Positions 1-7,346 of a stretch of 64,000 nucleotides of DNA are shown piece by piece. This DNA is from RGIG6178 sp045118975 (GTDB lineage: Bacteria > Bacillota_I > Bacilli_A > RFN20 > DUOF01): contig JBGVCT010000006.1 of the NCBI GenBank assembly GCA_045118975.1, positions 1 through 64,000 of the forward strand, in the 5' to 3' direction. The position numbers and the translations under genes were made by a program. The stretch's first letter is position 1, and every line of letters begins with the position of its first letter. Below the pieces are notes generated by a model. The model was not told the DNA's origin, did not search any database, and worked only from the letters and a program-made list of their open reading frames with translations.

Positions 1-46
1 TTATAGTATTATTTAATAATTGTTCGTATTTTCTTTTATTTATCAT
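1..46 (-). CDS. 5' end of an unidentified gene
   Basis: An ATG on the minus strand at 46-44 opens a frame that stays open to the window edge (begins MINKRKYEQLL). An AAGGTG ribosome binding site lies about 6 nt upstream of it. Only 15 codons are visible, so no function can be assigned. It reads away from the mobile element and is probably the first chromosomal gene on that side. Confidence 0.55.
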   Translation of the reverse strand, partial: MINKRKYEQLLNNTI

Positions 47-141
47 ATTTACACCTTACTTCATTTAAATATAATTTAAATGATTTTGTTAATAATATTA
101 TATCATTACTTTTATATATTGTAAAATAAGATGTTTGTATG

Positions 142-172
142 ACTTGTTTCGTAACTGAAGCAAGTTTTTTTT
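142..172 (+). terminator. Rho-independent terminator with no visible gene before it
   Basis: Nine-base-pair stem 142-150 / 157-165 (one G-U pair) with a 6-nt loop and a T run at 165-172. It faces the plus strand, yet no plus-strand gene precedes it in the window. It may belong to a gene displaced by the neighbouring element, or it may insulate the element. The rest of 47-203 is AT-rich with nothing else I can support. Confidence 0.6.
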
Positions 173-203
173 ATGCAAAAACATAAAAAAATTTTAATTA
201 ATG

Positions 204-335
204 GGTACACACTTAAGGGTGAAAATTAGTATATTCCTTTGAAGGCAATTCTATGTCTTCAATAGACACATTTATAAAATATTTAAAAAAAAATTTAAAG
301 TGGTACCCCTCCACCTATGGGTGAAATTTAGTATA
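204..335. repeat. Two degenerate direct repeats, possible oriT region
   Basis: The motif GGGTGAAA(A/T)TTAGTATA occurs at 217-233 and again at 319-335, differing at one base. Each copy is preceded by GGTAC, 13 nt upstream in the first (204-208) and 17 nt in the second (302-306). The second copy contains a small CACC-TATG-GGTG hairpin. Repeats and short hairpins upstream of an accessory-relaxase gene pair are where relaxase recognition and nick sites usually lie, so this is a candidate oriT. No nick site can be named from sequence alone. Confidence 0.4.
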
Positions 336-439
336 GGTAAGTGAAGGGAGATGAAAGGAGGACTGATTATATTCATCTGATTTAGTTTATATAAGCACAT
401 TTATTATTAGAGATTATTAATTTATTTAATACTTACTAT

Positions 440-483
440 CTCTTATATATTAATACTGTGTCTGTAGTAATTATTAATAAGAG
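440..483. repeat. Imperfect inverted repeat before the accessory gene
   Basis: CTCTTAT at 440-446 is complementary to ATAAGAG at 477-483, with further partial AT pairing inside. It lies about 45 nt before the likely start of the accessory gene. It could be an operator or a leader hairpin; the AT richness means chance is not excluded. Confidence 0.3.
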
Positions 484-528
484 AAAATATTAAAAATTAT
501 TATTTTAAAATTGAAAGGAGAAAAGATT

Positions 529-954
529 ATAGAGAAGAAATTAAATTTTAATGTAGTTTCTTTAGTAATTCACGATAAAGAATTAAGTGATAAATTACTA
601 AAAGAATCAATAAAAGAAAAAACAACAAACAAGACTTCATTAATATGTGATTTACTTAATGAAGCATTAGATTATCGAAGTGGTGATTATAAAGCTCCCT
701 GTGTTAGTATGTTAAACAAGGTCATTGATAAGCAAAATGAAACAATAAAGATATTAATAGAAATAATAACTAAAATGGATAAGAAAGAAATTAAAGACGA
801 TATTTATCATAAATTACTATGTGTCATTGATAATCGCATTAAATGGGAAAATCATTTATATGAATCTTGGGAAGAAAGTGGTCACTATGATGAACTAGAA
901 CCAAGACTTAAAAAGCAATTAAGAAAGGCGTTAGATAGTTATGGGCAAACCTAA
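529..954 (+). CDS. Putative mobilisation accessory protein (MobC-like position)
   Basis: A protein of about 141 residues. Its first 50 residues could form a ribbon-helix-helix DNA-binding unit, followed by helical, charged sequence. Accessory proteins placed just before a relaxase usually bind oriT and help load the relaxase. That role is inferred from position, since I recognise no specific family. The frame is open from a TTG at 511, but the only ribosome binding site (AAAGGAG, 514-520) lies inside that extension. No ATG, GTG or TTG follows at a usable distance. An ATA at 529, 8 nt after AGGAG, fits best; ATT at 526 is the alternative. The end overlaps the relaxase gene by 14 nt. Confidence 0.55.
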   Translation: MEKKLNFNVVSLVIHDKELSDKLLKESIKEKTTNKTSLICDLLNEALDYRSGDYKAPCVSMLNKVIDKQNETIKILIEIITKMDKKEIKDDIYHKLLCVIDNRIKWENHLYESWEESGHYDELEPRLKKQLRKALDSYGQT

Positions 955-2125
955 TGTAATTGCTAAGATTCAATATATTGAATATGATAATCCTAGAAGA
1001 GTATTTTATTCATCTAATAGTAAAGATGATTATCTAGGATATATTGATAAAGGAGTTAAATTAAATAAAGATATTGATTATCTAGATTATACTGGTAATT
1101 TAGAAAAAAGTTCGGGAGTCTTTAATCAAACTGGATTATTAAATTATGATTCTAAAAGATTAATAAGAGAAGCATTAAGAAATACAAAAAGCTGTATTTG
1201 GGATTTAGTAATATCATTTGAAACTGAATATGGATTAAATAATGTCGATAGTTATGAAGATGCTTTAGAGTTAGTTAAAAGTGTACTCCCTAAATTTTTT
1301 AAAGCACTTAAATTAAAAGAAGATAATATAATCTGGTTTGGAGGATTTCATACCAACACAGATAATAGACATATTCATATATCATTCTTTGAAAAAGAAC
1401 CAATGTATTATGATGCTAAAAAGAAGACTTATAAATATAGACCTGGAAGGATAAATGTTAAATCTTGTAAAGAATTAAAAATGAACATTGAAAAGCATTT
1501 TTTAGCACCTAAAGAATCAATGAAAAGAGTAAGAAGACTTATGGTTGATGAAGCAAGAACTAGTATGAATTCAACCTCTTATTTAAGCCTTGATAGAGAC
1601 TTTAAATGGCTTTTAAAGGAACTTTATAATAAATTGCCAGCTGAAGGTCATATCGCTTATTTAAGCCCAAATATGAAGGAATGTAGACCTATTGTAGATA
1701 ACATTATTAAAAAGATTTTAAACTTGGGAAAACATTCTTTTGAATACACAGATTTAGATATTAGGCTTCAAGAATATGATTATAAGATAACAAGTATTGC
1801 AGAAACTCATAATATTGATGAAGATGATTATTTATTAAGAGACAAATTTAAAGATGACCTATTTAGAAGAATGGGTAATGTAATTATTCAGGAGCTACTT
1901 AATCGTAAAAGATTTGAAGAAGTAGAAAAGAAGAAACTTAAACATAAGAAAAGTGAACAAGCATTTCATAGAAAGATGTTACTTGAAATGATAGGTAAAT
2001 CATTTGAACTTATGAACAAATTAGAAGATGAAGAAGTAAGAATCTTTGAAGAATATCAATATAAACTTAAGAAAGCTGAATATGAAAGACTTGTTGAAGA
2101 AGGTATTATTGAAGCTGAAATGTAG
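941..2125 (+). CDS. MobL/MobP-type relaxase
   Basis: A 394-residue relaxase, the enzyme that nicks oriT and carries the transferred strand. The histidine cluster characteristic of relaxases is visible: His137, then His144-Ile-His146 in the stretch FHTNTDNRHIH, preceded by a hydrophobic strand (WFGGF). The family match (MobL, a clostridial-type MobP group) is from memory of its N-terminal pattern. The catalytic tyrosine cannot be singled out among the many N-terminal tyrosines. The C-terminal third is a charged coiled coil. It overlaps the accessory gene by 14 nt, which suggests coupled translation. No ATPase, helicase or primase domain is attached, so transfer must rely on host and helper functions. 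Confidence 0.75.
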   Translation: MGKPNVIAKIQYIEYDNPRRVFYSSNSKDDYLGYIDKGVKLNKDIDYLDYTGNLEKSSGVFNQTGLLNYDSKRLIREALRNTKSCIWDLVISFETEYGLNNVDSYEDALELVKSVLPKFFKALKLKEDNIIWFGGFHTNTDNRHIHISFFEKEPMYYDAKKKTYKYRPGRINVKSCKELKMNIEKHFLAPKESMKRVRRLMVDEARTSMNSTSYLSLDRDFKWLLKELYNKLPAEGHIAYLSPNMKECRPIVDNIIKKILNLGKHSFEYTDLDIRLQEYDYKITSIAETHNIDEDDYLLRDKFKDDLFRRMGNVIIQELLNRKRFEEVEKKKLKHKKSEQAFHRKMLLEMIGKSFELMNKLEDEEVRIFEEYQYKLKKAEYERLVEEGIIEAEM

Positions 2126-2140
2126 ATATTTTAGAAAGAG

Positions 2141-2204
2141 CATAAGGGAAATATTATTTTTTAATATTCCCTATGAATGTTTCGCAAACGGGATACCCGT
2201 TTCG
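2141..2204 (+). promoter_or_regulatory. Two consecutive hairpins after the relaxase gene
   Basis: The first hairpin pairs 2141-2155 with 2163-2175 (AGGGAA / TTCCCT core with one bulged A). The second pairs CGcAAACGGG (2183-2192) with CCCGTTTCG (2196-2204) around an ATA loop. Neither has a convincing T tract after it. They separate the relaxase from the next small gene. They may stabilise the 3' end, act as a weak terminator, or be a site used by the element's own proteins. Confidence 0.45.
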
Positions 2205-2237
2205 ATTTTATAGAAATGAAAAAAGGAGGAAGATTTT

Positions 2238-2492
2238 ATAGAAGAAAAAAGAACAATATTAAATAGTTTTACAATGACTTTTGAAAAGTTTATTAAATAC
2301 ATTAACTATACTTTATTAACTTTAAGAGTTAAGTGTAGTGATGAAAGATTAAAGAAATTATTAAATTACTCAACTGAACTTGTTATGCTTACTAAACTGA
2401 AAAATAACGATTTAATAAGTGATGCAGATTATGAAAAGATTAAAACAAAAATCATGAATCAATATGGTGTCACTTCGGAGTTAATGATTTGA
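2238..2492 (+). CDS. Small SHOCT-like protein of the element
   Basis: A protein of about 84 residues. Its C-terminal half (LKNNDLISDADYEKIKTKI) follows the SHOCT pattern, a short helical hairpin motif often found at protein ends. Function is unknown; small SHOCT-like genes often sit next to serine recombinases in Gram-positive mobile elements. The first in-frame ATG is at 2274 but has no ribosome binding site. AAAAGGAGG at 2221-2229 instead points to an ATA codon at 2238, 8 nt downstream and in frame. That adds 12 residues to the ATG version. The accessory gene at 529 shows the same arrangement. Confidence 0.55.
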   Translation: MEEKRTILNSFTMTFEKFIKYINYTLLTLRVKCSDERLKKLLNYSTELVMLTKLKNNDLISDADYEKIKTKIMNQYGVTSELMI

Positions 2493-2518
2493 TGTCGACA
2501 TATCCACTATGTTATAAT
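2489..2518 (+). promoter_or_regulatory. Promoter for the serine recombinase gene
   Basis: TTGATG at 2489-2494, an 18-nt spacer and a perfect TATAAT at 2513-2518. Transcription would start about 35 nt before the recombinase ATG. The -35 overlaps the stop codon of the preceding small gene, so the recombinase can be expressed independently of the mobilisation genes. Confidence 0.65.
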
Positions 2519-2561
2519 CTACCTAGCGAGGATAATAACTTTCACTTGGGAGGAAAAATAG

Positions 2562-4361
2562 ATGAATAAAGTTGAAGTTATTAAAGCTAGCACTAATTTA
2601 ATTGATAGAAGAAAATCAATTTCAGTTGATAAAAGACTAAGAGTTGCAGCTTATTGCCGAGTAAGTACTGATAGTGAAGATCAACTAAATAGTTATCGTT
2701 CACAAGTACAACATTATACAGATTTTATTAATTCAAAATCTGAATGGACACAGGTTGGTATTTATGCCGACGAAGGAATTACAGGAACTCAAGTTAGTAA
2801 AAGAGAAGAATTCCAAAGACTTATTAACGATTGTTTAAGTGGTAAGATTGATATGGTAATTACTAAATCGATTTCAAGATTTGCTAGAAACACTGTCGAC
2901 ACACTTAACTATGTTAGAAAGTTAAAAGATTATAATGTTGCAGTATTTTTTGAAGAAGAAAATATTAACACATTATCAATGGATGGAGAATTGTTACTAA
3001 CAATATTAAGTTCAGTTGCACAACAAGAAGTTCAAAACATTTCTGCAAATGTTAAGAAAGGACTTAAGATGAAAATGCAACGAGGAGAACTTGTAGGATT
3101 CCAAAGTTGTTTAGGATATGATTACGATCCTGTGACTAAATCAATTTCCATTAATGAAAAGGAAGCAGAAATAGTAAGATATATCTTTAAAAGGTACGTT
3201 GAAGGTGCTGGTTGTAAAGTAATTGGAAGAGAACTTGAACAACTAGGACACAAAACAAGATATGGTTACTCAAGATGGGGAGAAAGTACAGTCATTGGCA
3301 TTATTAAAAATGAGAAATATGTTGGTGATTTGCTACAAGGTAAAACATTTACACTAGATCCAATATCTAAAAGAAGACTTGCTAACTTTGGTGAAGAAGA
3401 CCAATTCTATATTAGAAACCATCATGAGCCAATTATTTCTAGAGAAGTATTTGAATTAGCTCAAGAGATTCTAAAAAGAAGAGGTAAACCAAGAAGAATT
3501 GATTCTAATATTACTAGAGAAAAATACACTCGCAAATTTGCTTTTAGTTGTATGATTAAATGCGGATTTTGTGGGAGAACTCTAACTAGAAGACATTGGA
3601 ATTCGGGTAAGAATTATTCTAAGAATATATGGCAATGTGTAAGTGCTACTAAAGGTGGCAAAAAGACTTGCCCTCATAGTAAAGGGGTAGAAGAAGATTT
3701 ATTACAAAAAGCATTCTTAGATGCTTATAACCTTATTAAAGTTAATGATAAAGATGTACTTGAAAGTTTTATTGCTAAACTTGATGACACATTAATGGAA
3801 GATAATATCGTTAAGAAAATCGAAAAAGCAGAAAAAGAGATAGCACATCTAGAATCTAAAAAATCAAAATTACTTGATATGAAACTAGAAGGATTGTTAT
3901 CTAACAAAGACTTTGAAGACAAGTATTATGAAATCTTAGATAAAATAGAATCTAAGAACCAAGAATTAGCTAATTATAATCAAACAAAAGATAATCAAAA
4001 CGAAATCAAAAATAAAATTAGGGCATGTAGAGCATTACTTGAAGGTAAAGGTAATTTGCAAGAATTTGATAGATTTATTTTTGAAAGCATTACAGAAAAA
4101 GTTATAGTTGGTGGATACGATATAAATGGTGATATAGATCCATATCTAATTACCTTTGTATTAAAGATTGGTAAGAACGTAAAAGCAAGGCCTAAAACAA
4201 GAAATAGCAATAATGGGAATGGAGATGGTGATTCATATCAATCACCATCATCCGACCCTTTAAATCCATATCATTTACCGAGTGTAAATGCATGTGGAAA
4301 CAGTGGCTTGCTTAGAGTTAAAGAAGTAAAGAAAAGGTATAGGAGGCTAGTGCCTCCTTAA
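2562..4361 (+). CDS. Large serine recombinase (integrase/excisionase)
   Basis: A 599-residue site-specific recombinase of the large serine family, which integrates and excises mobile DNA through a covalent 5'-phosphoserine link. The N-terminal resolvase domain carries the catalytic Ser35 in YCRVSTD, the DEGITGT segment and the SRFARN motif. A Recombinase DNA-binding domain follows at roughly residues 190-300. Next comes a zinc beta-ribbon with cysteine pairs (CGFCG, then two later cysteines), a coiled coil and a Pro/Asn-rich C-terminus. The start has an upstream GGAGG and a 599-residue length normal for the family. It is the likely mover of the element. A helper directionality factor is not obvious, although the small gene at 2238 is a candidate. 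Confidence 0.93.
   Translation: MNKVEVIKASTNLIDRRKSISVDKRLRVAAYCRVSTDSEDQLNSYRSQVQHYTDFINSKSEWTQVGIYADEGITGTQVSKREEFQRLINDCLSGKIDMVITKSISRFARNTVDTLNYVRKLKDYNVAVFFEEENINTLSMDGELLLTILSSVAQQEVQNISANVKKGLKMKMQRGELVGFQSCLGYDYDPVTKSISINEKEAEIVRYIFKRYVEGAGCKVIGRELEQLGHKTRYGYSRWGESTVIGIIKNEKYVGDLLQGKTFTLDPISKRRLANFGEEDQFYIRNHHEPIISREVFELAQEILKRRGKPRRIDSNITREKYTRKFAFSCMIKCGFCGRTLTRRHWNSGKNYSKNIWQCVSATKGGKKTCPHSKGVEEDLLQKAFLDAYNLIKVNDKDVLESFIAKLDDTLMEDNIVKKIEKAEKEIAHLESKKSKLLDMKLEGLLSNKDFEDKYYEILDKIESKNQELANYNQTKDNQNEIKNKIRACRALLEGKGNLQEFDRFIFESITEKVIVGGYDINGDIDPYLITFVLKIGKNVKARPKTRNSNNGNGDGDSYQSPSSDPLNPYHLPSVNACGNSGLLRVKEVKKRYRRLVPP
4341..4358. repeat. Perfect hairpin at the recombinase stop codon
   Basis: AGGAGGC (4341-4347) and GCCTCCT (4352-4358) pair perfectly around a TAGT loop, within the last codons of the recombinase gene and directly before its TAA. 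No T tract follows, only TTAATTAATTATT. It may weakly terminate the element's transcription or mark the element end. Its closeness to the right limit makes it worth testing as part of an attachment site. Confidence 0.4.
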
Positions 4362-4368
4362 TTAATTA

Positions 4369-4397
4369 TTGAGATAATAAATTATGAGTTGTATAAT
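4369..4397 (+). promoter_or_regulatory. Promoter for the PLD-family gene
   Basis: TTGAGA at 4369-4374, a 17-nt spacer and a perfect TATAAT at 4392-4397, about 30 nt before the ATG of the next gene. The chromosomal gene beside the element therefore has its own promoter. If the element ended inside this region, integration would have supplied or split the promoter. Confidence 0.7.
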
Positions 4398-4427
4398 TTA
4401 ATTGTCTTATAGAAAAGGTGATACATA

Positions 4428-5573
4428 ATGAAAAATATCGGGGGTAATATTTATGATGATTTTACTTTATTAGTTGATGGGAAAGAAGCGTTCCCTGAAA
4501 TAATAAAGTGTATTAATAATGCTCAAAAAAGTATTACTATTAATATGTTCATTTGGAGAGATGATAATATTGGAAATGAAATAGCACAAGCTGTATTAAA
4601 TGCTGCAAATCGTGGTGTTAAAGTAAATATAAGTGTTGATAGATATGGCGTTGTTTTAGAAAAATCCGAAGAATCTAAGAAGTCTTTTTTTCATAAAGAA
4701 CAAACAATTATAGAAAAAATCAAATCAAAGACATTAGAAATTATTTATCCAATGGAAAATACAAAGTCAAATGTTAAGGATGAGGAAAGTCAATTATATA
4801 TGGATATTATGAATCATCCAAGTATTGTTGTAAGTAAAGATATATTTAAAGCGGATCACTCTAAGTATTATATATTCGATGATGACATAGTTATTTTGGG
4901 TGGAATTAATATTGAAGATAAAGAAAATGGTAAAGATATGCAAAATAGACAATATCAAGACTATATGATTAAGCTTGATGGTAAAGAACATGTAAAGGCT
5001 TTTAAAACCAAATTGGAAACTGGAAAGGATGTTTCTAAAGAATATTCATTTGGCATTAATTTCAAAAAAGAAGAGAATTCAATATTCGAAATGGAAGAAA
5101 TTTATCTAAATATGATAAGGAAAACAAATAAAAAATTAATTATAACAATGGCTTATTTCTCAGGACTTGATAATTTTGTAAAAGAGATTATTGAAGCACA
5201 TAAAAGAGGTGTTGAAATATATGTCATGATTCCTGAAAAAGCAAATTATCAAGATTCTACTAATAAGGCAACAGTAAAGAAGTTAATGGAATTAACAAAT
5301 AATGGTATACATGTGTATTTTTCAAAGAAGATGATTCATACCAAGATGATTATTACCGATGATGAAATAAGTTTTGGTTCTACAAATATTACAAAGAAAG
5401 CATTTAATCAACTTAATGAATTAAATATTATATTGAAAAATATAGAAAGTAAATTAAGAGATAAATTACACGCTAGTGCAGAAGAAAATTATAGGGAAGC
5501 AACCAAGATTACTTCACATAAAGATATAAAATATAATAAATTATTAGCGAGAATAGAAAGATTTTTAGTTTAG
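4428..5573 (+). CDS. Phospholipase D / cardiolipin synthase-like protein
   Basis: A 381-residue member of the PLD superfamily with two HKD motifs: His144-Ser-Lys146 followed by aspartates, and His314-Thr-Lys316 followed by DDE and GSTN. Family members transfer phosphatidyl groups or hydrolyse phosphodiesters. Cardiolipin synthase is the commonest bacterial role. Unlike most cardiolipin synthases it has no N-terminal membrane anchor, and it is shorter than the usual 480-510 residues, so it may be a soluble relative with another substrate. The ribosome binding site is AAAGGTG. It lies 14 nt before the ASCH-HIT gene and is probably co-transcribed with it. Confidence 0.8.
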   Translation: MKNIGGNIYDDFTLLVDGKEAFPEIIKCINNAQKSITINMFIWRDDNIGNEIAQAVLNAANRGVKVNISVDRYGVVLEKSEESKKSFFHKEQTIIEKIKSKTLEIIYPMENTKSNVKDEESQLYMDIMNHPSIVVSKDIFKADHSKYYIFDDDIVILGGINIEDKENGKDMQNRQYQDYMIKLDGKEHVKAFKTKLETGKDVSKEYSFGINFKKEENSIFEMEEIYLNMIRKTNKKLIITMAYFSGLDNFVKEIIEAHKRGVEIYVMIPEKANYQDSTNKATVKKLMELTNNGIHVYFSKKMIHTKMIITDDEISFGSTNITKKAFNQLNELNIILKNIESKLRDKLHASAEENYREATKITSHKDIKYNKLLARIERFLV

Positions 5574-5587
5574 TAAGGGGTGATTTT

Positions 5588-6376
5588 ATGAAGTTTAATA
5601 TGCATTTAAAGGATGGGCCATTTGATGCAATAAAGGATGGGACAAAAGATATTGAAATGAGACTTTATGATGAAACTAGAAAGCAAATAAAAGTAGGAGA
5701 CATTATTGAGTTTGCTAGAAATGATGATTCAGAGTCGCTTGAAGTTGTTGTTTTGAACTTACATGTATTTGATTCCTTTAAAGAAATATATGAGGAGTTT
5801 GATAAAGAAAGATTAGGATATAAAGAAAATGAAGTTGCCCATTATAAAGACATGGAACAATATTATCCAAGAGAAAAGATAGAAGTAAATGGTGTTGTAG
5901 GAATAGAAATTATGCTACTAGATAAAATAAGTCCAGCTATATTAACGGATCACTCAATTTGCCCGACTTGTTTTAATAAAAAACACAATGGAATTTTATA
6001 TGGCGATGATACTAACACTTTAGTATATGAAGATGATCTTATAGAGTGTTTTCTTGTGGGAAATCCAAGAGCTAAAGGACATATGGCTATATCAAGTAAA
6101 AAGCACTATAAAGATATGATGGATATTGATGATTCAATGTGTGAATATGTTTTTAAATTTGCTAAAAAAGCCATGAATATTATCAAGGAAATTTATGATA
6201 GCGAGAGTGTATATTTATGCACTATGTGTGATGGACCAATGAATCATTTTCATCTTCAACTTATCCCTAGATATAAAGAAGAAAAAAGAGGAAGTACTAA
6301 CTTTGTAAAACCTAGGCAAAATTATGTTTATGATAAAGAAAAATTTAATAAATTAAAGGAAAAATTAAATAAATAA
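5588..6376 (+). CDS. ASCH-HIT fusion protein
   Basis: A 262-residue protein with two recognisable halves. Residues 1-110 match the ASCH fold, a PUA-like RNA-binding or nucleoside-processing domain, with the GxKxxExR motif (GTKDIEMR, 18-25). Residues 120-250 match the HIT superfamily of nucleotide hydrolases and transferases. They have a CPTC pair (125-128, possibly zinc-binding) and His220-Phe-His222-Leu-Gln224 in place of the usual three histidines, as in the GalT branch. The fusion suggests action on a modified nucleotide or an RNA-derived adduct; the substrate is unknown. It starts at an ATG behind AAGGGGTGA and follows the PLD-like gene by 14 nt. Confidence 0.75.
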   Translation: MKFNMHLKDGPFDAIKDGTKDIEMRLYDETRKQIKVGDIIEFARNDDSESLEVVVLNLHVFDSFKEIYEEFDKERLGYKENEVAHYKDMEQYYPREKIEVNGVVGIEIMLLDKISPAILTDHSICPTCFNKKHNGILYGDDTNTLVYEDDLIECFLVGNPRAKGHMAISSKKHYKDMMDIDDSMCEYVFKFAKKAMNIIKEIYDSESVYLCTMCDGPMNHFHLQLIPRYKEEKRGSTNFVKPRQNYVYDKEKFNKLKEKLNK

Positions 6377-6399
6377 AATGCCCTTCTTGGGCATTTTTT
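6377..6399 (+). terminator. Terminator after the ASCH-HIT gene
   Basis: AATGCCC (6377-6383) and GGGCATT (6389-6395) pair around TTCTT, with a T run to 6399. It lies directly after the TAA and separates this unit from the convergent TraX-like gene. Confidence 0.85.
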
Positions 6400-6401
6400 A
6401 T

Positions 6402-7145
6402 TTATATGATCAATTGAATGAAGCCTAATATAAAAAGATGTAAAGGATAATACAAGTAGAATAACCATTTCATCAGTTTGTTTATTTTTGCATTTGTACC
6501 TCTTTGACCATTATATAACATCAAGATTGGAATAGACATAATAACACCTAACTGTATAATTCCATATATTTTATCAAGTGCAAAGAAATATACAATTGAG
6601 TAAATTAATACATAGAAAAGCATCCATAACATTTGTTTTTTGAAATTTCCTCGATTAGTACCAAAAACTAGGATGCATAAACTAGCAATACAGCTCCAAT
6701 CGCTTGGCAAAGTAATTAAACAGATAAGAAGTATTAAGAGGGTTTTTAGAGGTAGTGAAAATTTATCGCTTTTGTCAATTCTTAACATTACAAGTCCCCA
6801 GGCAAGTGGCCACATCACACTAGTTTGATTTAAAAAATCTCCATAATAGAATGATATAAATGATTTCCAATCAACAAAATTTGGAGAGAACAAGACATAG
6901 GCAAAGTGAGAAACAAGCGAAAAGATAAATAATCGCTTAGTATATTTTTTTATGTTTTTTGTGTGATAAAATCCCTCTGCAATAAAGTAACACATTATAG
7001 GACAAGTTATTCTTCCTATTATGTGTAAAATTATAGCTAGTGGATTAGTAGAGTATCCTGGAAAAATGAGCCATGATATATGATCTATAGTCATGGCTAT
7101 AATAGCGATTAGTTTAATTGTATTTGAGTTTAATACTTTTTTCAT
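6402..7145 (-). CDS. TraX-family membrane protein
   Basis: A 247-residue integral membrane protein with about seven hydrophobic segments. The family pattern is seen at the N-terminus (KLIAIIAMTIDHISWL) and C-terminus (YYPLHLFILGF). TraX acetylates the N-terminus of F-pilin; most chromosomal relatives are uncharacterised acyltransferase-like proteins, so the name describes the family and not a proven pilin role. AGGAGG sits 6 nt before the ATG. It is convergent with the ASCH-HIT gene and divergent from the trpS leader. No conjugation genes adjoin it. Confidence 0.8.
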   Translation of the reverse strand: MKKVLNSNTIKLIAIIAMTIDHISWLIFPGYSTNPLAIILHIIGRITCPIMCYFIAEGFYHTKNIKKYTKRLFIFSLVSHFAYVLFSPNFVDWKSFISFYYGDFLNQTSVMWPLAWGLVMLRIDKSDKFSLPLKTLLILLICLITLPSDWSCIASLCILVFGTNRGNFKKQMLWMLFYVLIYSIVYFFALDKIYGIIQLGVIMSIPILMLYNGQRGTNAKINKLMKWLFYLYYPLHLFILGFIQLII

Positions 7146-7175
7146 GACTACCTCCTATATCTTTGCTTGTTTTTT

Positions 7176-7212
7176 CTCCTATAATTATAGGAGTTTTTTT
7201 ATGAAATTCCAA
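7176..7212 (-). promoter_or_regulatory. Promoter of the TraX-like gene with overlapping palindrome
   Basis: On the minus strand, TTGGAA (plus 7207-7212), a 17-nt spacer and TATAAT (plus 7184-7189) form a good promoter. The -10 sits in the centre of a perfect 18-bp palindrome (CTCCTATAATTATAGGAG, 7176-7193). A dimeric repressor could bind there. On the plus strand the palindrome is followed by eight T residues, so it could also act as a terminator, but no plus-strand transcript is expected to reach it. Confidence 0.55.
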
Positions 7213-7249
7213 AGGATTATGACTATGACTCTATAAATAACAAAAGTTC

Positions 7250-7278
7250 TTGCAACTTTAAAACATTGCTCATATAAT
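7250..7278 (+). promoter_or_regulatory. Promoter of the trpS leader
   Basis: TTGCAA at 7250-7255, a 17-nt spacer and TATAAT at 7273-7278. Transcription would start near 7285, about 25 nt before the leader-peptide ATG. Confidence 0.75.
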
Positions 7279-7310
7279 AAGGGTATCTTAAGGAAAAGGA
7301 GAAATGTATT

Positions 7311-7346
7311 ATGTTTTATTCATTTGCATGGTGGCATCATAACTAG
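7311..7346 (+). CDS. Leader peptide with tandem Trp codons upstream of trpS
   Basis: An 11-codon frame, MFYSFAWWHHN, with two adjacent TGG codons at 7329-7334 and a TAG stop at 7344-7346. It has a strong ribosome binding site (AAAAGGAG, 7294-7301) 9 nt before the ATG. A competing ATG at 7304 is only 2 nt from that site and is unlikely to be used. Such a peptide senses charged tRNA-Trp: the ribosome stalls at the Trp pair when charged tRNA is scarce. It is preceded by its own promoter and followed by the attenuator. Confidence 0.85.
   Translation: MFYSFAWWHHN

Larger units (their letters stand above)
180..4361 (+). mobile_element. Small integrative mobilisable element (approximate limits)
   Basis: A repeat region, a putative mobilisation accessory gene, a MobL-type relaxase, a SHOCT-like small gene and a 599-residue serine recombinase follow one another on the plus strand. 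The set has a relaxase and an integrase but no coupling protein or type IV secretion genes. It therefore looks like an integrative mobilisable element that borrows a helper's conjugation machinery. No cargo gene is present. I could not find matching att sequences at the two ends, so both limits are estimates from gene content: the left is the start of the repeat region, the right the recombinase stop. Confidence 0.7.

Noticed and set aside
3725..4210. Minus-strand open frames inside the recombinase gene
   Set aside because: They mirror the Lys/Glu-rich coiled coil of the real gene, lack ribosome binding sites and look low in complexity.
7194..7201. T run after the palindrome at 7176-7193 as a plain plus-strand terminator
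   Set aside because: No plus-strand gene or promoter feeds it, and the palindrome coincides with a good minus-strand -10 box, so an operator/promoter reading is preferred.
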